A stretch of 64,000 bases of DNA, taken from Eubacterium_U album (GTDB lineage: Bacteria > Bacillota > Clostridia > Lachnospirales > Lachnospiraceae). The DNA lies in assembly GCF_025336545.1 (NCBI RefSeq), contig NZ_JAODBU010000013.1, forward strand, positions 62,001-126,000, in the 5' to 3' direction. Shown here one piece after another: positions 1 through 8,768 of the stretch; the stretch's first letter is position 1; the number at the start of each line of letters is the position of its first letter. Below the pieces are notes generated by a model, which was not told where the DNA came from, ran no database searches, and saw nothing but the letters and a program-made list of their open reading frames with translations. The position numbers and the translations under genes are program-made.

Positions 1-114
1 ACCTTTTAACTTAGGTTTTTGTTTTAAGTCTATAAATTTTTGCTTTAAGTTTATAATTTTTCCATAAACTTCCACCCTATCCTCCACCCTCTTTTTATAT
101 TTCATCTTACATTC

Positions 115-534
115 TCACCCTCTTAAATTATTTACTATCACACATATTTGTCCTATTAGTAAAAATGGAGCTAACGGAATTGTTGTTTTCTTATTAGACA
201 AAACTTTAAATATTGCTATTAATGAAACAAAAATAAAAGCCCATACCAATGCTGAAAGTAAATACACTACATTCATAAATAATCCTAATGTTATTATCAT
301 AATTCCATCCCCAATTCCTATTTGCGACGAGAAAAGCATACTTAAAATCAGAAGAACTATTCCCGGCATTAATGCAAATATCAGCCCCTCCATATTTCCA
401 TTTAAGTAAAGCAAAGCATACGCAATACCAACTATAAAAAATATTGTGCAATATATTAAATTTAATTCTTTCTTTTTAATATCCATTATCGTGCATCCAC
501 ATAAATACACTCCACTAATTATCCAATTTAACAT
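115..534 (-). CDS. tadV: Prepilin peptidase (A24 family, TadV/CpaA-like)
   Basis: Probable membrane aspartyl protease that removes the leader of the Flp pilin and pseudopilins in the Tad pilus system. The 139-residue protein is almost entirely hydrophobic, with about four or five membrane segments. Both family aspartates are visible: one in DIKKKEL near residue 18, and one in the GIGDGIMI loop near residue 75, which matches the GxGD signature. It lacks the N-terminal methylase domain of larger PilD enzymes, as is usual for TadV/CpaA. It is the last recognisable gene of the leftward Tad operon, 65 bp after the TadE-like gene. The upstream SD is weak, so the start is only probable. Family assignment is confident; the substrate is inferred from context. 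Confidence 0.88.
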   Translation of the reverse strand: MLNWIISGVYLCGCTIMDIKKKELNLIYCTIFFIVGIAYALLYLNGNMEGLIFALMPGIVLLILSMLFSSQIGIGDGIMIITLGLFMNVVYLLSALVWAFIFVSLIAIFKVLSNKKTTIPLAPFLLIGQICVIVNNLRG

Positions 535-599
535 CTTACTCTATTGTTTCACACTGAATTAAAATTTACATACGAACAACTTACACTATGTTTAACATC

Positions 600-1640
600 C
601 TATTCTGTTGCTCCACACTTACTACATGCATTTTTCGTTTCTACCTGAGAAATATCTAATGTAATTACCCTTCTTGTAAGTCCTCTGCAATTTATGTCCG
701 TGTGATATTTCTTTCCTTCCTTCGTTATAAAAACCACTTGGCTATCAGCTATTTTTTTATTCACACAAATACTGCATGCTTTATATTTGCTCCCGCTACC
801 GGTTCTTCTTTGTGTCATTTCCAAATAAGAAGTTTTTTCTATGTTTAAATTTAAATATGTACAGTCAATATTTGTGTGATAAACTTTTCCTCCATCCGTC
901 ATATAAACAAGGTTCAACTGTTGTGTTAAGTCACGTCCTGTCCATGCCTTCATTCTTGCTCTTTGAACAATTTGAATCTGATTGTCTTTAGAAAAATAGG
1001 GATATTTATACCTTGAAATAGCTATTATGTCTACCAGACCATCATTCATATCCACTTTACTTTTACTCAAATCAACCAGCTTTTGAGCACTATTTTTCAC
1101 GCCTATTTCTTTAACCAGTTTTCCATATAAATAAGCTACACCTATTACATTTTCCTGACAAAATTTATTATTGTCCTGTCCTATTTCGTCATTGTCTGCA
1201 TCAGCATTTTTATTTTCATATTCTTTAAATTTACTGTTAATGCTTTTCCGTGTTTCTTCCCCGTTTTTGTCATTATTTGTAATATTATTCGCAATTTCCA
1301 AATAATACATTTTCTTTGCTGTATCCTTTGCAATATTATTTATATTCATCTGCATAGAAACCTGCCAGTTAAACATCAAAATAAAATGAATCATTGCAAA
1401 AGATGCATATAAAAATACTGACATGGCAAGCGCCGCCTCAATCGTTAATGAGCCCTTTAAATTATTTGAACTTTTTATATTACATGAGTTATTTACATTA
1501 TGTAAGGCAAATAAAAATACCCTTTTTCCAGACAAGTTATAAAATTTACGCTTTTGCACTTGGAGAGATGCACATTTGTTATTATTTTTATTTTTTATTA
1601 TTGTTTTATTTGGCTTTATTGTTCTTATGAAAAAGGGCAT
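600..1640 (-). CDS. TadE-like pseudopilin with C-terminal paired His/Cys repeats
   Basis: Probable minor pseudopilin of the Tad pilus. A basic leader of about 62 residues ends at KGSLTIEAA. A glycine followed by a hydrophobic helix with a glutamate shortly after it is the hallmark of type IVb prepilins and TadE proteins, so cleavage by the neighbouring prepilin peptidase is expected. Residues about 67-90 form the membrane helix. Unusually, the last 95 residues hold two copies of a YHT-x-I-x-C ... CxxC unit (KVYHTNIDCTYLN with CSIC, and KYHTDINCRGL with CSKC). These look like two small metal-binding or disulphide modules. The start is supported by a GAGGT sequence nine bases upstream. The 346-residue length is well above a typical TadE, mainly because of the leader and this tail. 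Confidence 0.75.
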   Translation of the reverse strand: MPFFIRTIKPNKTIIKNKNNNKCASLQVQKRKFYNLSGKRVFLFALHNVNNSCNIKSSNNLKGSLTIEAALAMSVFLYASFAMIHFILMFNWQVSMQMNINNIAKDTAKKMYYLEIANNITNNDKNGEETRKSINSKFKEYENKNADADNDEIGQDNNKFCQENVIGVAYLYGKLVKEIGVKNSAQKLVDLSKSKVDMNDGLVDIIAISRYKYPYFSKDNQIQIVQRARMKAWTGRDLTQQLNLVYMTDGGKVYHTNIDCTYLNLNIEKTSYLEMTQRRTGSGSKYKACSICVNKKIADSQVVFITKEGKKYHTDINCRGLTRRVITLDISQVETKNACSKCGATE

Positions 1641-1727
1641 TATTATTTACCTCACATTTATTCTGCTAATCAGATTTTTACAAAACTCTCAACTATCTGT
1701 TTAAATTTATAATTCTTAATATTGTTT

Positions 1728-1874
1728 TCTATGTTCGACGTTGTTTTTAATATTACGTTCTATGTTCGACGTTGTTTTTAATGTTACGTTTTATGTCCGA
1801 CGTTGTTTTTAATATTGCGTTCTATATTCAACGTTATTTTTAATGTAATGTTCTATATTCAACGCCATTTTTAA
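1728..1874. repeat. 31-bp tandem repeat array, about 4.7 copies
   Basis: Five head-to-tail units start at 1728, 1759, 1790, 1821 and 1852. The consensus begins TCTATGTTCGACGTTGTTTT and continues with a TAATATTACGT-like end. The first three units are nearly identical and the last two have decayed (TCTATATTCAACG). The array ends one base from the stop codon of the DUF5702-like gene, filling the gap before the TadE-like gene. No coding frame runs through it. Confidence 0.9.
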
Positions 1875-1875
1875 A

Positions 1876-3795
1876 TCAGTACTCATATTCCATCTTGGTT
1901 TTATAAACATAACTTTCGTTATTGTTACCTATTAAATATGACACTATTGGTAACGACGTAAATACCTGTTCTATTCTAAGATTTGCTTCAACTTCACACA
2001 TTCCAAAACACTCTGAAATTAAAAAATCCTTATTATATCTTTTTTGCATATTTACCTGCACTAAATCCATAGTTCTAAAAACAGTATTTTTTGTTTTCTG
2101 TGTCATAATCATTGTCTGCAAATACTGTGTATAAGTTAACCCTGTATTGTTTTTACGTCCGTCTTCAAATGTCCCGATATTTTTTATGCTGCTATTCCAG
2201 TTTTCACTGTTTTTCACTATCGGTACTTTTTCTCCATTTAATAACTGCCTTACATCAATAACCGCTTCTGTCAGTGCCCACGCCTCTATTATTACTGCCT
2301 GAGCAACCGGCGTTAAAAATGGCATTCCAATAGCCGTGGCTACTGTTTCAGCCAAAGTTGTTATTTCCTTCATCTTTTCGCCATCCGTTATTAAATACGC
2401 TCCATTTGATAAATTTCTAACTTCAACTAATTTTTTAATAGTCTCTGTAAGATTGTCTTTATCATTTAAATTTCCATTTAAAATGTACTCCATTTCGTAC
2501 TTTAAGGCTGTATCATCATTTCCATATTCAGAAATTTTTGCATAATTGTTAAAGTACAATTCTATATACTTCACAAAGATTCCTTTGTTTGTAATATCCT
2601 TTATTAAATCTGCTTTCTTATTACCATCTGTTTCTAATGTTGTTGGCAGATTTAGATTTCTTATCTGCATTGTAGATATATTGTTTACATCCTCTAAAAC
2701 AATTCCTAATACACCATCGCTTATTAAACTTTTTGCTCTTTCATATAAGTTTTTTTCTTCTTTCGCATCATCATTAGAATTTCCTTTTTTTAGATTCCAC
2801 AAACTTTTTTCAATGCTTTTAACCTTATCTAGCATTTTTTCTATTTCACTAATATTGCTTTGATTAATATCTGCATCCACATTTGAAGCTGTCAATATTT
2901 CTTCTATTGATTCTTTAATTACTTTCAAACTTTCTCTATCTGATTCTATATAATCCTCATATCCTGAAAAATCGCCATTCATTTCTTTTTCTATAGCATT
3001 TTTCTTTTCAACATATGTATCCATATCTGTTAGAGTTTTTGATATTAAAGTGTCCTCTATTTTCAACACGCTTTTTAGTTTCTTATATTTATTCCAAAAC
3101 TTCTTAACCTTTTTATTGTGAATATTTTGGTTCTGGTTTTGACCTGTTATATTTGCTGTTATATTTGCTTTTAAATCATCAAATTTCTGAAACACCGCTG
3201 ACATTTTTCCCTTTAACTTTTCTGTTTTTTTCAATTCGTCAATCTGAGTGTTTATTTTTTCTACGATTCCTATCATTTCTTCTGAAACATCATTGGCTAT
3301 ATTTGTAACATTACTATTTTCTTTTATTTCATTACATGTTTCCTTATTATTATTTTCTTCTTCGGAATCGGAAATTAATTTATTAACAGCATCAATTCCC
3401 ACAATATATTTTGCATAATCAACTACTTGTTTTACAAATAAGTCTCCTTCTTTATCTGTGGCGTATTTTTGTTTTAAAATATTTACACTTTCTATCTCCA
3501 TATTTGAAAAATCATAATTTTTAAAATCTAAATCTGCCATATTTATATTATCCTGCATATATCTTGTAACCTGATTACCTAACGGCTCCTGTTCCCATGC
3601 AAGTAATATTCCATAATCCTGATATAACTGTTTTCCATATCCTGCAAAAACGGATTCAACTGCCATATATGTTGCAGCTTTTCCTTCCATTTGCGAAACA
3701 CTTATTCTTGCTGACTCAATTACAGTACATACAACAACTATAACCACAGTTATAACCAGGCTTAAAAATATAGTTACGCTTGCTTTTAATCTCAT
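1876..3795 (-). CDS. DUF5702-like Tad-locus surface protein
   Basis: Large protein of the Tad operon, probably a membrane-anchored extracytoplasmic component. The N-terminus is MRLKASVTIFLSLVITVVIV, a short basic stretch followed by one hydrophobic helix, then ESARISVSQMEGKAATYMAVESVFAGYG. That layout (helix plus a small-residue, pseudopilin-like heptad region) is what I recall of the DUF5702 family found next to Tad genes in Clostridia. Residues about 150-370 are acidic/lysine-rich and probably coiled coil. A second hydrophobic patch (IGMPFLTPVAQAVIIEAWALTEAV) sits near residue 500. Its start codon overlaps the Flp pilin stop as TAATG, so the two are translationally coupled. Molecular function is unknown; assembly or secretion of the pilus is inferred from position only. 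Confidence 0.7.
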   Translation of the reverse strand: MRLKASVTIFLSLVITVVIVVVCTVIESARISVSQMEGKAATYMAVESVFAGYGKQLYQDYGILLAWEQEPLGNQVTRYMQDNINMADLDFKNYDFSNMEIESVNILKQKYATDKEGDLFVKQVVDYAKYIVGIDAVNKLISDSEEENNNKETCNEIKENSNVTNIANDVSEEMIGIVEKINTQIDELKKTEKLKGKMSAVFQKFDDLKANITANITGQNQNQNIHNKKVKKFWNKYKKLKSVLKIEDTLISKTLTDMDTYVEKKNAIEKEMNGDFSGYEDYIESDRESLKVIKESIEEILTASNVDADINQSNISEIEKMLDKVKSIEKSLWNLKKGNSNDDAKEEKNLYERAKSLISDGVLGIVLEDVNNISTMQIRNLNLPTTLETDGNKKADLIKDITNKGIFVKYIELYFNNYAKISEYGNDDTALKYEMEYILNGNLNDKDNLTETIKKLVEVRNLSNGAYLITDGEKMKEITTLAETVATAIGMPFLTPVAQAVIIEAWALTEAVIDVRQLLNGEKVPIVKNSENWNSSIKNIGTFEDGRKNNTGLTYTQYLQTMIMTQKTKNTVFRTMDLVQVNMQKRYNKDFLISECFGMCEVEANLRIEQVFTSLPIVSYLIGNNNESYVYKTKMEYEY

Positions 3796-3986
3796 TAAAA
3801 CTTGCCTACTTGAGTTTTTATTGAAGTAAATATTCCATCTGCAATATCTCCTATCTGTTTCTTAAAAATTAGTGCAAGTCCAACTAAAACCAATATTATT
3901 AAAATAACTTCAATTACACCCATACCTGACTCATCTTGTCCAAAATCTACTAAATTTTTCTTTAATTTATCTATTAAACCTCTCAT
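3795..3986 (-). CDS. flp: Flp1-type type IVb pilin
   Basis: Major pilin candidate of the Tad pilus. The 63-residue protein has a charged leader of about 20 residues, then DESGMGVIEVILIILVLVGL. A glycine-x-glycine processing site is followed by a helix with glutamate at about position +5 of the mature form. The short mature domain (KKQIGDIADGIFTSIKTQVG) is the typical size for Flp pilins. A GGGAG ribosome binding site lies six bases before the ATG. It sits between tadC and the DUF5702-like gene, in the normal place for the structural subunit. Confidence 0.88.
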   Translation of the reverse strand: MRGLIDKLKKNLVDFGQDESGMGVIEVILIILVLVGLALIFKKQIGDIADGIFTSIKTQVGKF

Positions 3987-4028
3987 ATATTTCTCCCATT
4001 TCTACATTATTTATGTTGCTATCCTGTT

Positions 4029-5483
4029 TTATATTTTTATTGACATAAGTGCCGGAGCCACGACAATGCCCATTGCTACAATCAACATTATTATCATTGG
4101 TCCTAACAGTTTCGTTCCGACTTCCTCTCCTTCTTTTAATGCCTTATTTTTTCTTTCAATTAACGCATTATCCATTTCCTCCTGCAAAGCTACTGCCATT
4201 TCTCTTGTTCCACGTTTAATGTTCTGTTGTAAAATATTTGCCAGTTTTATATAGCAATGAATTCCGCTTCTTTTTCCATATTCACTAATAGCCTGCTGTT
4301 CATTAATACCACTATTCATTGCATTTAATGTATAATCCAGTTCTTCATATGCATATCTATAGCCTAAATTCAAATTTCTTTTATACTCTGCAACAATTCT
4401 TTCCAAACCATTTCGTATCGACATGCCGGCACCATTATATAAAAGCAGCTTACTAATAATTTCAGGATAATCCCTTACCATCTGACTTTCTCTTTTCTTT
4501 AAATTTTTGTCCAGATTTTTGTCTTCAAAAAAGAATATTGCAATAGCAAAAATCAGCCCTATAATTATAAATTTATCTGCAACGGTGTCTACATCACTAT
4601 AAAATTCAATACTTTTACCATTTATTTTTCGGGGTAGTTTTATAGTTTTTTCATACAGATTTTCATCTGCTATTTCCTGAACCTTATCCTGTACTGAATC
4701 AATTTCATCATTCCCGGTGATATGCAAAGGAATTTCATATATTATCGTTACATCCTCTAAAGACAAATAACCTGTAAGTTTTACATCATCGCCCTTATCA
4801 TTTATTTCCTTAATAATTTTTCCTGATGAATCAATAACATCTTTTTTATCAATTTCCCATCTTATATCAATTTCCTTATCATCATCAGTTGTTATTAAAT
4901 TCAGTTTTTTCGAAATGTTATTAACATTTTTGTTCTCACCTAGAACTTTTTTTAATATTTCCGGCTTTTTTTTATCAAGTTGTTCATAACATTCATCAAT
5001 AGTCAGACTTTTTTCTGCAGCGTTAACAGTTATTTCTTCACTGTTATCTTTACCTTTTGCAATGAGTGAATACTCTTTTTCTCCCTCACCCGGATTATTT
5101 CTTTGTATTTCTGATAATTTATTTTTTGTTTCTCCATATTCATTAACACCTATACCCAATCCAACAATTAAAACTATTACTAATACAGCGATACTATTCG
5201 CTATCTTTTTACTCATATACAAATATCGGTATTCATCTATGTCTTCCCTGACATATAGTTTCTTTAATTTTGAATCACTTTTTTTATATAGGTTTTTGCA
5301 TTTTTTCACAACAAATTTATCATTTATCCCAAAACATAATCCATAAAGTTTTAACAAAGGATGCTCGTCCTTATCCAACTTATTTTTTAGTCTTTTTCTA
5401 TACTTTATTTTGTATCTTCCTGTCACTAATAAAAGTATAAGTAAAATTACTAAACCACTACTACATAACACTATACCTGCCAT
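4029..5483 (-). CDS. tadC: TadC-like inner-membrane platform protein with large extracytoplasmic insert
   Basis: Type II secretion F-family platform protein that partners TadB. The C-terminal half (residues about 330-484) holds the recognisable GspF-like domain: cytoplasmic helices with YPEIISKLLLYNGAGMSIRNG, then EEVGTKLLGPMIIMLIVAMG as the last membrane helix. Typical TadC proteins are about 300 residues; this one is 484. The extra length is a hydrophilic stretch of roughly 200 residues between the membrane helix near residue 90-105 and the one near residue 310-325, so it should face outside the membrane. The start has GGAG four bases upstream. The C-terminal assignment is confident. The insert has no fold I recognise. 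Confidence 0.82.
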   Translation of the reverse strand: MAGIVLCSSGLVILLILLLVTGRYKIKYRKRLKNKLDKDEHPLLKLYGLCFGINDKFVVKKCKNLYKKSDSKLKKLYVREDIDEYRYLYMSKKIANSIAVLVIVLIVGLGIGVNEYGETKNKLSEIQRNNPGEGEKEYSLIAKGKDNSEEITVNAAEKSLTIDECYEQLDKKKPEILKKVLGENKNVNNISKKLNLITTDDDKEIDIRWEIDKKDVIDSSGKIIKEINDKGDDVKLTGYLSLEDVTIIYEIPLHITGNDEIDSVQDKVQEIADENLYEKTIKLPRKINGKSIEFYSDVDTVADKFIIIGLIFAIAIFFFEDKNLDKNLKKRESQMVRDYPEIISKLLLYNGAGMSIRNGLERIVAEYKRNLNLGYRYAYEELDYTLNAMNSGINEQQAISEYGKRSGIHCYIKLANILQQNIKRGTREMAVALQEEMDNALIERKNKALKEGEEVGTKLLGPMIIMLIVAMGIVVAPALMSIKI

Positions 5484-5602
5484 CTATTCTCCAATTTCAT
5501 TCGCTATCATTTTCCCTGATATCTAACAATCTATATTTCATTACCATAATCCATCTTTCCAAAATCATTAAATCTCAACCTCAATAATCTTCAATAAAAT
5601 AA

Positions 5603-6340
5603 TTAAATTTCAACATCCATAATTCTTTGTGCCCATACGATTGCCAGTACATACGCTATTAACCCGATTGTCATAATGCCTTTTCCCATCCATGTTTCAT
5701 ACATAACATTTAAAAACCCCGGTGAAGAAATCAGCATATATCCAATTAAAATAACGGGAACTGTACTCATTATTTTTTGTTCATATTTTTTTCCGTTTAT
5801 AGCTACTCTTATTTCCTCTTTTACTTCTGATTTCTGTCGTATATTATCAGCTACGTTTTTTACAACATGAATCATATTTCCACCTTTTTTTTGCGCTATT
5901 TCAAATACGGCTACAAACAAATTTAAATCTTCTATATTTGCCCTCTCTGCAAAATTTTTTAACAATTTTTCTAACGGAACATTTAATTTAATTCCTGATA
6001 ATATAATCCTTAATTCCTGGCAAATATAACTGTTATAACCATGCATTCCCAACATCTCTTTATAACTTTCTTTTAATGCTGTTACTGAAGATGCGCCTGC
6101 ACTCATCGCATCAGCCATTCCCATTAGCATATCTTTAAACTGTGCCTCTAATTCTTCTTTACGCTTTCTTTTTAATTGCAATTTTTTAATTCTTAAAATA
6201 ACTATTATTAAAGGTGATAAAAGCACTGCATATAAATATTTGCCATAAAATAATTTGGCAATCATAAGCACACATACTATCGCCATTATTAGATAATTAA
6301 ATAACTCTTTCCTGTTAAACACATACTTTTCGTAATCCAT
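5603..6340 (-). CDS. tadB: TadB-like inner-membrane platform protein
   Basis: F-family platform protein of the Tad pilus, expected to sit in the membrane against the TadA ATPase. Two N-terminal membrane helices (residues about 12-55) are followed by a cytoplasmic domain containing FKDMLMGMADAMSAGASSVTA, a characteristic TadB/GspF stretch. QKKGGNMIHVVKNVADNIRQK follows, and two C-terminal helices end the protein. At 245 residues it is a little shorter than most TadB proteins, which carry a longer N-terminus. It starts nine bases after tadA in an unbroken leftward operon. The 119-bp gap to tadC is the largest inside the core of the operon and contains no extra gene I can support. Confidence 0.87.
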   Translation of the reverse strand: MDYEKYVFNRKELFNYLIMAIVCVLMIAKLFYGKYLYAVLLSPLIIVILRIKKLQLKRKRKEELEAQFKDMLMGMADAMSAGASSVTALKESYKEMLGMHGYNSYICQELRIILSGIKLNVPLEKLLKNFAERANIEDLNLFVAVFEIAQKKGGNMIHVVKNVADNIRQKSEVKEEIRVAINGKKYEQKIMSTVPVILIGYMLISSPGFLNVMYETWMGKGIMTIGLIAYVLAIVWAQRIMDVEI

Positions 6341-6348
6341 TTATACAC

Positions 6349-7569
6349 CTATATTTCTATTCCATGTGTTGCTAATTTTTCATTATTTTTTAGTTTCTTT
6401 TCTGTTTTTTCCAAACTACCCTGCACAATACCATTTCTTTCACCTGTTTCCTTATATACATATAATGGTTGAAGTTTTATTTTTTCATTTTCATCTTTCA
6501 CCATCTCGTGTATTGTCATAACTTTTCGTGTCTTATCCCTTAATCTTCCCAAATGAACCACTATATCTATTGCTGCTCCAATCTGTGATTTTATTGCTTC
6601 AAGTGGTATATCAATTCCTGTCAAAACCATGTTTTCAAGTCTGTACATCATATCTTGTGCAGAATTTGCATGACCTGTACACATTGAACCGTCATGCCCT
6701 GTATTCATGGCCTGAAGCATATCCACCGCTTCTGCGCCTCTTACTTCTCCCACGATTATTCTGTCCGGTCTCATTCTCAAAGCTGTCTTTATTAAATCTC
6801 TGATTGTTATTTCATTTTCACCCTCAGTATTCGCCTGCCTTGTTTCCATTCGTACCAAATTATCAGTATTGAGCAATTGTAATTCTGCCGAATCCTCTAT
6901 CGTAATAATTCTCTCATCCTGCGGAATATAATTGGACAATGCATTTAAAAATGTAGTCTTGCCTGAACCTGTTCCTCCACTTATAAAAATGTTGTATCCA
7001 CCCTCTACAAGTTTTTTAAGAAAATCGGCTGCCTCTTTTGTGATAGAACCCCATTTAATCAAATCTTCCATTGTTATCTGGTCAGCCGGAAATTTTCTAA
7101 TTGTTACTGCGGCTCCATCAATCGCAACAGGGGGCAAAACCACGTTTACTCTTGAGCCGTCAGGCAATCTTGTATCCACTATAGGATCAGTCTGATTTAC
7201 CCTTCTATTTGTTGCTGAAACAATCTGCTGAATTACGTCCTCTAACCTTTCTACCGAAGGAAATTTCCCATCTATTTTTACAATTCGGCCAAATTTTTCT
7301 GCATAAATATTGTCCACTCCATTAATCATAATTTCAGAAATATTATCATCTGCCAAAAGTTCCTCTAAAATTCCAAGTCCTCTGATTGAATCATACAATT
7401 GTCTATGTATCTCCCATCTGTCATAAAGTGGCATAAGTCTGCACTTGGCAACTCCTGCAATAACATAATCAATTATTTCATGAAGTTCTTCATCATTAGG
7501 ATTTCTTGTCATGTCTATCTCTTCAATTATTTTTTCACGCAATTCTTCTAAATCAACTTTTGTTTTCAA
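6349..7569 (-). CDS. tadA: TadA/CpaF secretion ATPase
   Basis: Hexameric ATPase expected to power pilin extrusion and retraction from the cytoplasmic face. The N-terminal CpaF domain occupies residues 1-150. Walker A is GGTGSGKTT near residues 198-206, and Walker B is RIIVGEVRG near 270-278 with its catalytic glutamate. A His box (MNTGHDGSMCTGHANS) lies near 288-303. All motifs are intact and the 406-residue length is normal. The start is TTG and overlaps the tadZ stop as TTGA. A GAGGAAG stretch upstream and the absence of a better ATG support this start and indicate translational coupling. One of the most secure calls in the window. Confidence 0.95.
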   Translation of the reverse strand: MKTKVDLEELREKIIEEIDMTRNPNDEELHEIIDYVIAGVAKCRLMPLYDRWEIHRQLYDSIRGLGILEELLADDNISEIMINGVDNIYAEKFGRIVKIDGKFPSVERLEDVIQQIVSATNRRVNQTDPIVDTRLPDGSRVNVVLPPVAIDGAAVTIRKFPADQITMEDLIKWGSITKEAADFLKKLVEGGYNIFISGGTGSGKTTFLNALSNYIPQDERIITIEDSAELQLLNTDNLVRMETRQANTEGENEITIRDLIKTALRMRPDRIIVGEVRGAEAVDMLQAMNTGHDGSMCTGHANSAQDMMYRLENMVLTGIDIPLEAIKSQIGAAIDIVVHLGRLRDKTRKVMTIHEMVKDENEKIKLQPLYVYKETGERNGIVQGSLEKTEKKLKNNEKLATHGIEI

Positions 7570-8576
7570 GCCACTTCCTCTTTTAACAGTTTTCTTATAA
7601 AATCACCTAAACTACCCCAAATCTGCTTATCAAAATAATCTTCATCCCATTGGTTTTCATTACAAATAGGCAATTTTACCTTAACAATCTTATCTAACAA
7701 CTCTTCCTGCTCTGTTTTAAATATAAATTCTTCAAATTCAGATATTTTCATAAGCGACATTCGGTCATCATTCATTGGCATATAAATTACGTTGCAAAAC
7801 TCCAACACTTCATAAATGTCTTTAACCATATTGCTTAAATCTAAAATTATCGTCTTGTACATTCCTGAATTAATAATTGCCTGTATCATTCCCAGCCAAA
7901 CGCTACTGTCTAAACTTCTCAAGTCATTAGAAAACATCGAAGGCGGTATATAATCCATTTCATTTATGCTGTTAACTATCGCTTTAAGTTTTAATGGTAA
8001 CGACTCCGGATTCTGCTTGTAAAAATACATTAAATCAGACAAATCTCCGCTGTACTCTTTATTAAAAATCTTTGATAAAGCCGAAAACTCTTCCATATTT
8101 ATATACAGGGTTTCTTTCTCTTTCGCTAAAACCTGTCCTAAAGTAATTGCAAATGTGGTCTTTCCACTTCTGCCAATTGGCGAATACACTCCAATTACTT
8201 CAACATCATCAACCAAAACTGACCCGACGCCTTCCGCAGTGCTTATATCGACATAATAATTTATTACTTCTCTTATAATATTTTCTGAAGATTGATATTT
8301 ATAAATCGATGCATAACTTATATATTCGGCAAATACGTTACCATCCGTCAGCAAAATTATCTTTCCAATATTATATTCAGCAATATCATGCGTCATTGCA
8401 GTTGCAGATATCAACAAAATATCTATCTCTCTTTTTTCTGCAAATTCCTTAAGTGCCTTTAATTCTGTAAATGCAACCGTGCGAAACGGTATTCCTCTTT
8501 TGTCACTTATGTACTCCATAAGCGAATTCGCATAGTTGCTATCAACATCGTAAATTCCCAGCATACCTGTTTTCAT
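7566..8576 (-). CDS. tadZ: TadZ/CpaE-like pilus localisation ATPase
   Basis: ParA/MinD-type protein that, in known Tad systems, positions the pilus machine. Residues 1-125 look like a degenerate receiver domain (MKTGMLGIYDVDSNYANSL start). A deviant Walker A follows in GVYSPIGRSGKTTFAITL at about residues 140-157. A D-containing switch region (KTIILDLSNMV) lies near residue 245. It is the first gene of the operon and overlaps tadA by four bases. An AAGGAAC sequence lies about ten bases before the ATG, and the promoter at 8625-8653 is 50 bp upstream. Family assignment is firm; its localisation role is by analogy. Confidence 0.85.
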   Translation of the reverse strand: MKTGMLGIYDVDSNYANSLMEYISDKRGIPFRTVAFTELKALKEFAEKREIDILLISATAMTHDIAEYNIGKIILLTDGNVFAEYISYASIYKYQSSENIIREVINYYVDISTAEGVGSVLVDDVEVIGVYSPIGRSGKTTFAITLGQVLAKEKETLYINMEEFSALSKIFNKEYSGDLSDLMYFYKQNPESLPLKLKAIVNSINEMDYIPPSMFSNDLRSLDSSVWLGMIQAIINSGMYKTIILDLSNMVKDIYEVLEFCNVIYMPMNDDRMSLMKISEFEEFIFKTEQEELLDKIVKVKLPICNENQWDEDYFDKQIWGSLGDFIRKLLKEEVA

Positions 8577-8624
8577 TTATTTTGTTCCTTTCTATATACT
8601 TTTTGTTGTTTTTAGTGTACTCAC

Positions 8625-8653
8625 ATTATATATGCATATTTTCAAATTGTCTA
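8625..8653 (-). promoter_or_regulatory. Sigma-A-type promoter of the Tad operon
   Basis: On the minus strand TAGACA (8653-8648) is followed after exactly 17 bases by a perfect TATAAT (8630-8625). Transcription would start near 8618 and run into tadZ. No competing element is as good in this gap. Confidence 0.8.
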
Positions 8654-8697
8654 TACCTTTTTATAATTTTTTCTATTTTTCTTTTTGAATTTTACTG

Positions 8698-8747
8698 TTG
8701 ACTATAAATTTCACTGTGTTATACTGATGTAGTATTGAATACTACAT
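8698..8747 (+). promoter_or_regulatory. Promoter and palindromic operator of the hemolysin III-like gene
   Basis: TTGACT (8698-8703) is followed after 16 bases by TATACT (8720-8725). Starting two bases later is a perfect 21-base palindrome, ATGTAGTATT-G-AATACTACAT (8727-8747), centred on 8737. It therefore covers the expected transcription start at about 8732. This placement is classic for a repressor operator. The repressor is unknown and no regulator gene is adjacent. Confidence 0.8.
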
Positions 8748-8768
8748 GTTATGTTTTGGAGGTGTCAA

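Noticed and set aside
1728..1874. CRISPR array
   Set aside because: Units are contiguous 31-mers with no unique spacers, and no cas genes are in the window.
8577..8768. Insertion sequence or transposase
   Set aside because: No transposase, terminal repeats or target duplications were seen here or anywhere in the window; accessory features appear to come from homologous recombination.
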